This document shows positions 36,101 through 48,100 of a DNA stretch of 64,000 bases, in pieces. Below the pieces are notes generated by a model. It was given only the letters and a program-made list of their open reading frames with translations. It was not told the origin of the DNA and searched no databases. The stretch's first letter is position 1. The number at the start of each line of letters is the position of its first letter. Origin of the DNA: Arion vulgaris (Eukaryota > Mollusca > Gastropoda > Stylommatophora > Arionidae); assembly GCA_020796225.1 (NCBI GenBank), contig CM036759.1:66750590-66814589 (forward strand), read 5' to 3'. The position numbers and the translations under genes are program-made.

Positions 36101-39100
36101 CTTCCTAGGTCCTACATCAGTGGATCTTACAACATGTCTTGTAGGTAGCAGTGGTACTTTTTTTTTTTTTTTTTTTTTTCTTTTTTTTTTCTTTTCTTTT
36201 CTTTTCTCGTCTTTCAACTCAGACGCCCAAGTTTCATCTCTGAAACTGATTTTTGCGTGAAAATCTGTTTTCCAATTTCTTACAATGGCAGCAGCGTGCA
36301 CACTGTAAATTACTTTACACTGGCAGCCGTGTGCTCAATGTACTCGTAATTAGTATTCCTCGCCATACAGGCAGATTTTCTCCGACTTCAGAGGTACTCA
36401 CGTTATCGTCCTGAGTAAGACCAGGGACTTGAACAAATGCCGGACAGTAGGTTCGAACCCGAGCTATGAGGCGTCTCACAGCTAGCAGGCCGAGCTACTA
36501 TCAACTACTCTAGGCAGTCCCCCTGCAGTGGTACTATTATTTGCTTCCCTAGGTGCTACATCAGTCGGATCTTACAACATGTCTTGTAGGTAGCAGTGGA
36601 ACTATTATTTGCTTCCCTAGGTGCTACATCAGTCGGATCTTACGACATGTCTTGTAGGTAGCAGTGGTACTATTATTTGCTTCCCTAGGTGCTACATCAG
36701 TCGGATCTTACGACATGTCTTGTAGGTAGCAGTGGTACTATTATTTGCTTCCCTGGGTGCTACATCAGTCGGATCTTACAACATGTCTTGTAGGTAGCAG
36801 TGGTACTATTATTTGCTTCCCTAGGTGCTACATCAGTCGGATCTTACAACATGTCTTGTAGGTAGCAGTGGTACTATTATTTGCTTCCCTAGCTCCTACA
36901 TCAGTCGGATCTTACAACATGTCTTGTAGGTAGCAGTGGTACTATTATTTGCTTCCATAGCTCCTACATCAGTCGGATCTTACGACATGTCTTGTAGGTA
37001 GCAGTGGTACTATTATTTGCTTCCCTAGGTGCTACATCAGTCGGATCTTACAACATGTCTTGTAGGTAGCAGTGGTACTATTATTTGCTTCTATAGGTGC
37101 TACATCAGTCGGATCTTACAACATGTCTTGTAGGTAGCAGTGGTACTATTATTTGCTTCCCTAGGTGCTACATCAGTCGGATCTTACAACATGTCTTGTA
37201 GGTAGCAGTGGTACTATTATTTGCTTCTATAGGTCCTACATCAGTCGGATCTTACGACATGTCTTGTAGGTAGCAGTGGTACTATTATTTGCTTCTATAG
37301 GTGCTACATCAGTCGGATCTTACGACATGTCTTGTAGGTAGCAGTGGTACTATTATTTGCTTCCCTAGGTGCTACATCAGTCGGATCTTACGACATGTCT
37401 TGTAGGTAGCAGTGGTACTATTATTTGCTTCCCTAGGTGCTACATCAGTCGGATCTTACAACATGTCTTGTAGGTAGCAGTGGTACTATTATTTGCTTCC
37501 CTAGGTCCTACATCAGTCGGATCTTACGACATGTCTTGTAGGTAGCAGTGGTACTATTATTTGCTTCCATAGGTGCTACATCAGTCGGATCTTACAACAT
37601 GTCTTGTAGGTAGCAGTGGTACTATTATTTGCTTCCATAGGTGCTACATCAGTCGGATCTTACAACATGTCTTGTAGGTAGCAGTGGTACTATTATTTGC
37701 TTCCCTAGGTCCTACATCAGTCGGATCTTACAACATGTCTTGTAGGTAGCAGTGGTACTATTATTTGCTTCCATAGGTCCTACATCAGTCGGATCTTACA
37801 ACATGTCTTGTAGGTAGCAGTGGTACTATTATTTGCTTCTATAGGTCCTACATCAGTCGGATCTTACAACATGTCTTGTAGGTAGCAGTGGTACTATTAT
37901 TTGCTTCCATAGCTCCTACATCAGTCGGATCTTACGACATGTCTTGTAGGTTGCAGTGGTACTATTATTTGCTTCCATAGGTGCTACATCAGTCGGATCT
38001 TACAACATGTCTTGTAGGTAGCAGTGGTACTATTATTTGCTTCCATAGGTCCTACATCAGTCGGATCTTACGACATGTCTTGTAGGTAGCAGTGGTACTA
38101 TTATTTGCTTCCATAGGTGCTACATCAGTCGGATCTTACAACATGTCTTGTAGGTAGCAGTGGTACTATTATTTGCTTCTATAGGTGCTACATCAGTCGG
38201 ATCTTACAACATGTCTTGTAGGTAGCAGTGGTACTATTATTTGCTTCTATAGGTGCTACATCAGTCGGATCTTACAACACGTCTTGTAGGTAGCAGTGGT
38301 ACTATTATTTGCTTCCTTGCAGCCCCAGTACTGCACGAGTGATATAACACAATCAATAAATTGCATAATGACGTGACTTATTCCTTTCTGCTCTCGTGAT
38401 GTGACTTATTCCTCTCTACTCTCGTGATGTGACTTATTCCTTTCTGCTCTCGTGATGTGACTTATTCCTCTCTACTTTGTGATGTGACTTATTCCTCTCT
38501 ACTCGTGAGCGTGACTTATTTCTCTCTACTCTCGTGGCGTGACTTATTCCTTTCTGCTCTCGTGATGTGACTTATTCCTCTCTACTCTCGTGATGTGACT
38601 TATTCCTCTCTACTTTCGTGATGTGACTTATTCCTCTCTACTCTCGTGACGTGACTTATTTCTCTCTACTCTCGTGGCGTGACTTATTCCTTTCTGCTCT
38701 CCTGATGTGACTTATTCCTCTCTACTCTCGTGATGTGACTTATTCCTTTCTGCTCTCGTGATGTGACTTATTCCTCTCTACTCTCGTGGCGTGACTTATT
38801 CCTCTCTGCTCTCGTGATGTGACTTATTCCTCTCTACTCTCGTGACATATTCCTCTCTCGTGGCGTGACTTATTCCTCTCTGCTCTCGTGATGTGACTTA
38901 TTCCTCTCTACTCTCGTGATGTGACTTATTCCTCTCTGCTCTCGTGATGTGACTTATTCCTCTCTACTCTCGTGACGTATTCCTCTCTACTCTCGTGGCG
39001 TGACTTATTCCTCTCTGCTCTCGTGATGTGACTTATTCCTCTCTACTCTCGTGACATTTTCCTCTCTACTCTTGTGGCATGACTTATTCCTCTCTACTCT

Positions 39101-42100
39101 TGTGACTTATTCCTCTCTACTCTCGCAACATGACTTATTCCTCTCTACTATCGTGGATGGAAGTATCGAGAAGGAAATTAGCAATCGATGCGCAAAAACT
39201 AACCAAGTACTGGGACAGTCAACACCACTGTTGTCACATAAAGAGATACCGCTAAAAACTAAAGCAAATCTTATAATAAAGATTTTCTGACCAACACTAT
39301 GTTACCAGTGTCAAACATTGCCAATAAGAGCAGCTAATGAGCAGAAAATCATAATGACAGAGATGAGGTGCCTTAGAAGAGCTGCAGGTGTGACAATAAG
39401 AGACAAAATTAGAAATAAAGAAATCAGAAGTAGACTGGATGTAAAACCGGTCATGAAATTCATAAAAGAACAACAGATTAAATAGTTTGTAAACCTGACA
39501 AGAATGCCTTGCTACCATCTACCACACAGAGAGGCACACTCTTTTTTCTAAACCCTGTTTTCACTTCACATTCAACTTCGCCGTCATTCACGAAATGTCT
39601 CCCGCCAAGTTGAGTTTTCAGCGGACAAAAAAGGTGGAAATCGCTTGGGGCTAAGTCAGGACTGTAAGGTGGATGTTCCAGAACTTTCCACCTTGGTTAA
39701 TTTTCTCCTGAGTTAATTGAGCCGTACGTGGTCTGGCATTGTCATGAAGAAGCAACACTCCTCTAGTGAGCAACCCTGGACGTTTTTTCGAATTGCATCA
39801 TGAAGCATCGATAGAACTTCACAGTACGATTCGAAATTCACATTGTCACCTTTCATCTTGAAATTGGTTAAAAGCACTCCTTGACAATCCCAGAACACCG
39901 TCAGCATAACCTTCCCTGCTAATGGCGTAACCTTGAATTTTTTAACACAAGGCAAAGAAGGATTGCAGATGCAATAGAGTCTATCACTACTCGCCTGTCA
40001 CCTCTAATCTTCTCCTCCACCCGCTGTACGTATGCTTCTGCTGCAATCTCAACAGCATGACCAGATCGGATTTCATCAACAAGTTTAGAGCGCCCGTGAG
40101 AAAATTTTTCTACCCAGCTATGCACTGCTTTACGAGACAAACATTTGTCAGCATAAACAGGAAGCATTTCCTTATGAATGTCCTTTGCAGGCAGTCATTT
40201 TGACCACAAAAAATGCACAACAGCACGTTGCTCTTTGGTTGTAACCTCTGTAAGTACAGTCGCCATTTTGTTTATGCACTGCGCATGAGACATATAGTGC
40301 CACCTGGCAAATGGGAATATAAAGTCTGATGTTGCTGTCACCTAATGACACCTTTAGAAAACACCAACTACATTTACCTACCATCCCACAGAACTTTGTG
40401 ACTTACTTATTGACTCGTCCTTGTAAATGACTAGACATAGAGTTTTCAAATTGGTCTTTCGTCAGCTGATAATATAGTATTACTTGTCAACCATTGTGCT
40501 CTAAACTATAATTAAAATTAATTCTTTAAAATTAATTTATACTTGAATTATTATATTCTACAGTGTTATTACAATTTCATTTCTATTTTAACAATTTGTC
40601 ATCTTACTTCACATTCATTCACAAAATCTCATTGCAATTAAGAATTCTCACTATATTTCCGTTAACCGTGCCTATTTTAAAACATAATTTTTAGTATAAA
40701 TAACGTGTTACCTTGTCAAAGAACTAAAATTTGTACATTTTTGTATGTCCATATTTCTTCCTTCAATGAATATTAACAACGTACCCCATCAACGTAATTA
40801 GCACATCGTCAGCTACTTGGAATGTGACTAGTTCATACCGATATAACTTCATAATTGTATCATATAACAGACTGAAACTGCACAATATTCTAGAGCTACA
40901 TATGAAATTTGATTATATCTAAATGCAATAGTGTATATTATGTTTTTACATTAACAACAGCCATAATTTGAAGCTACATAAAAACCTACCGAAAAGTCGC
41001 CATTTCGTAACCTTGCACAGGATTGTAAACAAAGGGGGAGTTAAGCGTAACAGAGGGATTTAACTAAAAGAGCACTACCGATACATCGTGAAGTGAATGA
41101 ATAACCTCTCACGCCTTACCAGCAAGGATAGCACTTTGTGGGTCAACAATTCTTTCTGTCAATGTTGTCTGTCTAAATGAACCTGTTCGCTCGAAACTTG
41201 TCCGTGATTGATTGTAGGTAACTGTTACTCCGGTCTCTTTATCCCTCTTCTGTTTCTTCTCCAGACATATGGCAAACGCACATCCCACAGCATGACTCAA
41301 CCTTTCACCCTAACCAGGAAATATAAAACAAAACATCAATATTACTTCCTTGACTATGAAAAAGTGATATGTCAAACTGTAGTTACTGCCTGTAGTAGGC
41401 TGGTGTATGACAAGGGGATACTAGAGCCTGAGAAATTGAATGGCCGCCGCAATGGCTAGTGCAGTCGCAGTGAAACTGTTCTGGTTAGCATTTTTCTTTT
41501 ATGCTCCCGACAGAAAAATATCCTTGGCCTTACCGTGGATTGAACAATGGTCTCCCACATGGGAGCAGTGCTCCAATCCATTTAGCCACATGTGGTATGT
41601 AAGACATTACACTGGAATAAGAGAATAGAACAGATGTGGTATGTAGACATTACACTGGAACAAGAGAATAGAACAGATGTGGTATGTAGACATTACACTG
41701 GAACAGGAGAATAGAACAGATGTGGTATGTAGACATTACACTGGAACAGGAGAATAGAACAGATGTGGTATGTAGACATTACACTGGAACAAGAGAATAG
41801 AACAGATGTGGTATGTAGACATTACACTGGAACAGGAGAATAGAACAGATGTGGTATGTAGACATTACACTGGAACAAGAGAATAGAACAGATGTGGTAT
41901 GTAGACTACATGAAACTGGAACAAGAGAATAGGAAGTTAAAGAACACCCAGGGGAAGCAGCGGAAGTCAATGAATATGTAAGAACACCCAGGGGAAGCAG
42001 CGGAAGCCAATGAATATGTAAGAACACCCAGGGGAAGCAATGGAAGCCAATGAATATGTAAGAACACCCAGGGGAAGCAGCGGAAGCCAATGAATATGTA

Positions 42101-45100
42101 AGAACACCCAGGGGGAAGCAGCGGAAGACAATGAATATGTAAGAACACCCAGGGGAAAGCAGCGGAAGACAATGAATATGTAAGAACACCCAGGGGGAAG
42201 CAGTGGAAGCCAATGAATATGTAAGAACACCCAGGGGGAAGCAGCGGAAGACAATGAATATGTAAGAACACCCAGGGGGAAGCAGCGGAAGACAATGAAT
42301 ATGTAAGAACACCCAGGGGAAGCAGCGGAAGCCAATGAATATGTAAGAACACCCAGGGGGAAGCAGCGGAAGACAATGAATCAATTAATAGACAGTGAAC
42401 AAGTATTAGAGGCTTCCCGGAAAAACATATTACCAACACAGGATTCGAACCACAAACCTTGATTTCTTATGGCACCCATTGCATGGCCCTACAGACAAGC
42501 GTTTTTAAGAACATAAGTCTCTCTACATCACAATAGAAGAACTTGATTTCTTATGGCACCCATTGCATGGCCATTCAGACAAGCGTTTTTAAGAACACAA
42601 GTCTCTCTACATCACAATAGAAGAACTTGATTTTTGAGCATTTTTTGGTTTGTTTTGATCGTTCTTCTTGGCTGTTTTGATGATTCTTATTGTGATGTAT
42701 AAACATCCTTTGTCAAGTACCAATAGAACATTGCGTCCCATTGAAGGCCCTACTAGTGTAGGACAAGCGCAACCGGTGTGACATGGACACAAATATCTTA
42801 ACATGTGGACACCAATGTCTCAACATGTGGACACCAATGTCTCAACATGTGGACACCAATGTCTCAACATGTGGACACCAATGTCTCAACGTGTGGACAC
42901 CAATGTCTTAACGTGTGGACACCAATGTCTTAACATGTGGACACCAATGTCTTAACATGTGGACACCAATGTCTTAACATGTGGACACCAATGTCTTAAC
43001 ATGTGGACACCAATGTCTTAACGTGTGGACACCCATGGGTCTTACATGCGTATGTTGCAATAGGAAACATGTATGCCTTTAAAAATATCAACCCTGTAGT
43101 TGTTCTGTAGAGTGGGATGGATTAGTTCAACTTTTAGTGGACCAGGGTAAAGCCATGTTTTACAAGTCATTTGTTTTTAGAAAGAAAAACACCCTTTAGT
43201 GTGGCTCCTGGTAAAAAACAATGCCCAACACAAAGCCACGTAGTGTGGTTCCTGGTAAAAAACCAATGCCCAACACAAAGCCACGTAGTGTGGCTCCTGG
43301 TAAAAAGGCGTCCAACACAAAACCACGTAGTGTGGCTCCTGGTAAAAAAATAATGCCCAACACAAAGCCATGTAGTGTGGCTCCTGGTAAAAAACAATGC
43401 CCAACACAAAGCCACGTAGTGTGGCTCCTGGTAAAAAAATAATGCCCAACACAAAACCACGTAGTGTGGCTCCTGGTAAAAAAAAAATGCCAACACAAAG
43501 CCACGTAGTGTGGCTCCTGGTAAAAAGGCGTCCAACACAAAGCCACGTAGTGCAGCATTTGATCCACAGGGAGTTAATGCATAAATGCTCGCCTGTCGAC
43601 TCAGACACACGAGTGGGTTATGTTGGTAGCATTGTTCAAACAAAATATTTGTATAGTGCATATTAACTAGAAAACCGATACAAAAATTCACAAATACATG
43701 CTGGAGTGATAAAAGACAATCAAGTTGAGTGAAAGCTAAGCATGTGCATATTAACTAGAAAACCGATACAAAAATTCACAAATACATGCTGGAGTGATAA
43801 AAGACAATCAAGTTGGGTGAAAGCTAAGCATAGGACTGCCTGTGTGTTTCCGGAACCAGCAAAGGGGTGGTGGGTGTGTGGGGTGGGGGGACCTAAGGAA
43901 GGTACCCTAGCAAATAATAGTAGTACTGCTACCTACAAGGTATGTTGTAAGAGACGACTCAGGTAGAGGTCTAAGGAATCTACCCTAGCAAATAATAGTA
44001 GTACTGCTACCTACAAGGTATGTTGTAAGAGACGACTGAGGTAGAGGTCTAAGGAAGTTACCCTAGCAAATAATAGTAGCACTGCTACCTACAAGGTATG
44101 TTGTAAGAGACGACTGAGGTAGAGGTCTAAGGAAGGTACCCTAGCAAATAATAGTAGTACTGCTACCTACAAGGTATGTTGTAAGAGACGACTGAGGTAG
44201 AGGTCTAAGGAAGGTACCCTAGCAAATAATAGTAGCACTGCTACCTACAAGGTATGTTGTGCGACGACACAGGTAGAGGTCTAAGGAAGCTACCCTAGCA
44301 AATAATAGTAGCACTGCTACCTACAAGGTATGTTGTAAGAGACGACTGAGGTAGAGGTCTAAGGAAGCTACCCTAGCAAATAATAGTAGCACTGCTACCT
44401 ACAAGGTATGTTGTAAGAGACGACTGAGGTAGAGGTCTAAGGAAGCTACCCTAGCAAATAATAGTAGCACTGCTACCTACAAGGTATGTTGTAAGAGACG
44501 ACTGAGGCAGAGGTCTAAGGAAGCTACCCTAGCAAATAATAGTAGTACTGCTACCTACAAGGTATGTTGTAAGAGACGACTGAGGTAGAGGTCTAAGGAA
44601 GCTACCCTAGCAAATAATAGTAGCACTGCTACCTACAAGGTATGTTGTAAGAGACGACTGAGGTAGAGGTCTAAGGAAGCTACCCTAGCAAATAATAGTA
44701 GCACTGCTACCTACAAGGTATGTTGTAAGAGACGACTGAGGTAGAGGTCTAAGGAAGGTACCCTAGCAAATAATAGTAGTACTGCTACCTACAAGGTATG
44801 TTGTAAGAGACGACTGAGGTAGAGGTCTAAGGAAGGTACCCTAGCAAATAATAGTAGCACTGCTACCTACAAGGTATGTTGTAAGAGACGACTGAGGTAG
44901 AGGTCTAAGGAAGGTACCCTAGCAAATAATAGTAGCACTGCTACCTACAAGGTATGTTGTAAGAGACGACTGAGGTAGAGGTCTAAGGAAGGTACCCTAG
45001 CAAATAATAGTAGCACTGCTACCTACAAGGTATGTTGTAAGAGACGACTGAGGTAGAGGTCTAAGGAAGTTACCCTAGCAAATAATAGTAGCACTGCTAC

Positions 45101-48100
45101 TTACAAGGTATGTTGTAAGAGACGACTGAGGTAGAGGTCTAAGGAAGGTACCCTAGCAAATAATAGTAGCACTGCTACCTACAAGGTATGTTGTAAGAGA
45201 CGACTGAGGTAGAGGTCTAAGGAAGTTACCCTAGCAAATAATAGTAGCACTGCTACTTACAAGGTATGTTGTAAGAGACGACTGAGGTAGAGGTCTAAGG
45301 AAGCTACCCTAGCAAATAATAGTAGCACTGCTACCTATAAGGTATGTTTGTGACGACTGAGGTAGAGGTCTAAGGAAGGTACCCTAGCAAATAATAGTAG
45401 CACTGCTACCTACAAGGTATGTTGTAAGAGACGACTGAGGTAGAGGTCTAAGGAAGCTACCCTAGCAAATAATAGTAGCACTGCTACCTACAAGGTATGT
45501 TGTAGCGGCGACTGAGGTAGAGGTCTAAGGAAGGTACCCTAGCAAATAATAGTAGCACTGCTACCTACAAGGTATGTTGTAAGCGATGACTGAGGTAGAG
45601 GTCTAAGGAAGGTACCCTAGCAAATAATAGTAGCACTGCTACCTACAAGGTATGTTGTAAGAGACGACTGAGGTAGAGGTCTAAGGAAGGTACCCTAACA
45701 AATAATAGTAGTACTGCTACCTACAAGGTATGTTGTGTGACGACTGAGGTAGAGGTCTAAGGCGGCAAATAAAAAGCGCCGCAGAAATCGGATATGCTGG
45801 CCAACTTGTAGGCGCATAACTGGCACAACACACAATCGCTCTTCCACTCAGATCACATAAAATCACAATGAGTGGTTGAACAAGTGGTCGATATGGAGTG
45901 TTGGAAGAAACAGAAATTGTGAGATGAAACTGGGTGGAGGCACTTTTACAGACAGGGATCAGAGAAATCATCATATTTGTCCCTGGGCACGCAGGAGTCA
46001 AGGGTAATGAAGCGAGCTGATAGATTGGCTGGCATGGCTACAATATCAGAAGGAGCTGAAATGGACCGAAATGACATTCTTAATGCATTGAGAGTCTTTC
46101 AGAACAGAGAAGTTTCAAGGTTGTGAATCCCAGTTGCTGACCAGATTGAGAGAAATGGGTGTCGATATTGGTGTGGCTCGAAAAGAACGACATACCAATT
46201 AAGTAAAGAGATTGATTAATCAAGATGGAACTGGCGTGTTGGGCCGCTGGACACTACTAGAGACAGAGATGAAAGCACCTATGGGCATGTCCGGAGTGCT
46301 CATATAAATGATAACAGAATTTATTCTTTGCTTGTTTAATAGAAATTTTGGAATCTAGTGTTGCACATGTAGGAAGAAAGAACATAAACCACGACGGATG
46401 TCAAACATGTATAACGAGTGTGACACTGGCACTAAAAGCATGCGTACTATTCAACATCTACTGAAAAAACACTGAACATCTCACATGAGTCTGTGGGTGC
46501 ATCTGTGAAGTTGGGTTATATTAGGCAATAATCATTTATAAAGTCATCACGGATGGACATTATTCTAATCTTCAATAATAATGTCAGTTTATCACAAGCT
46601 ATGATGACAACAGTCTCAGTGTGTTGTTGCATCTCACTGTTGCATCTCACTGTTGTGTGCGGCCGTGACTGTAGAGTCCAATCCTGAAACACAATCCCCT
46701 ACCACAGGTCTATCCCAAGGTTGGACATGTGGGTGTTGTCTTTTCGAGCAGTTCTTCTTCTTCTTCTTTGATCGTTCTAGGCCTGTTTTAATCATTCTCA
46801 TTGTGATATATAAACAGCCAAACATCAGAACGTGATGTACGTGCACCAGCCTTCAGCACCTATTTGAGCTCAGTTGCTTATCCTTCGGTGGGGTGTTCGA
46901 TTTCAGCCAGCTTTTGATTTACTAAGGTGAGCTTTCCCTAGGGTTCGATCAGCTTTGCCGTATTTTTGGGCTTTGTGATCTACGCCGGGACAGTGAGTTA
47001 CGCTGTTTATGCCCGATCTGACTGAGAAATATTCTCGGGGCTTGTAAGCTTATCCTCGGACGGCGTCTTACTCGTATAAAACACCGTGTAAAGTATCGGC
47101 CTTCGCCAATGTTCAGATCCGAACTTCCTGTCTGATCCGTGCATTGTCGGCCTTGCTTTACCGTACATTTTGAGTTTGATCCGGAGAAGGAACATTCTCA
47201 GCCTTTTCTAGACGCGCATTGGTACGTGGCAATTTGCAATTAACCTCGAAAGCATTGGCATGGGGCCGAGTACAAACAATGTAGAAGGTCGTTTCAGTCG
47301 GCACTATCAGCGTAACTGAGGATTTTGCGCTCGCCGCCATCACCGCCCCAGTTATTCCGGGGATGTTAGTTACGACTGCAATCGAACCTTGTCCGGTTGC
47401 CCCAAGGCTGGCAGTTCCTTCTTCTTCTTCTTAGATCGTTCTAGGTCTGTTTTAATCATTCTCATTGTGATATATAAACAGCCACACATCAGAACGTGAT
47501 ATACGTGCACCAGCCTTCAGCACCTATTGGAGCTCAGTTGCTTATCCTTCGGTGGGGTGTTCGTTTCAGCCAGCTTTTGATTTACTAGGGTGAGCTTTCC
47601 CTAGGGTTCGATCAGCTTTGCCGTATTTTTGGGCTTTGCGATCTATGCCGGGACAGTGAGTTACGCTATTTATGCCCGTTCTGACTGAGAAATATTTCTC
47701 GGGGCTTGTCAGCTTGTCCTCGGACGCGTCTTACTCGTATAAAACACCGTGTAAAGTATCGGCCTTCGCCAATGTTTAGACCGAACTTCCTGTCTGATCC
47801 GTACATTGTCGGCCTTGCTTTACCGTACATTTTGAGTTTGATCCGGAGAAGGAACATTCTCGGCCTTTTCTAGAGCGCGCATTGAGTACGTGGCAATTTG
47901 CAATTGACCTCGAAAGCACTGGCATGGGGCCGAGTACAAATAATGTAGAGGTCGTTTCAGTCGGCGCTATCAGCGTAACTGAGGATTTTCGTCCGCCACC
48001 ATCACCCGCTCCAGTTATTCGGGATGTTAGTTCGACTGCATCGAACCTTGCCCGGTTGCCCCAAGGCTGGCAGTTCCGTTAGGCATCACCAACCTCAGTT

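Larger units (their letters stand above)
35425..38330 (+). mobile_element. family A element with internal 68-bp expansion
   Basis: The left part (GTTACATATTGATCCCTTGT, GTGATCTGAGCCTAAGAGCG, AAGTAGGCCAGCACATTC) and the right end (TTTGCTTCCTTGCAGCCCC) are ordinary family A. Between them its 68-bp segment is present about 35 times. Numb introns 2 and the exon at 35116-35337 flank it. Confidence 0.9.

Noticed and set aside
35566..38318. CRISPR-like array (regular repeats)
   Set aside because: Repeats are directly contiguous with no unique spacers, and the context is an animal gene with introns and retroelements.
43171..43666. Basic repeat peptide with [13 protein letters not shown] units
   Set aside because: Translation of a 44-bp array with variable A-runs; frame is lost and regained at random.
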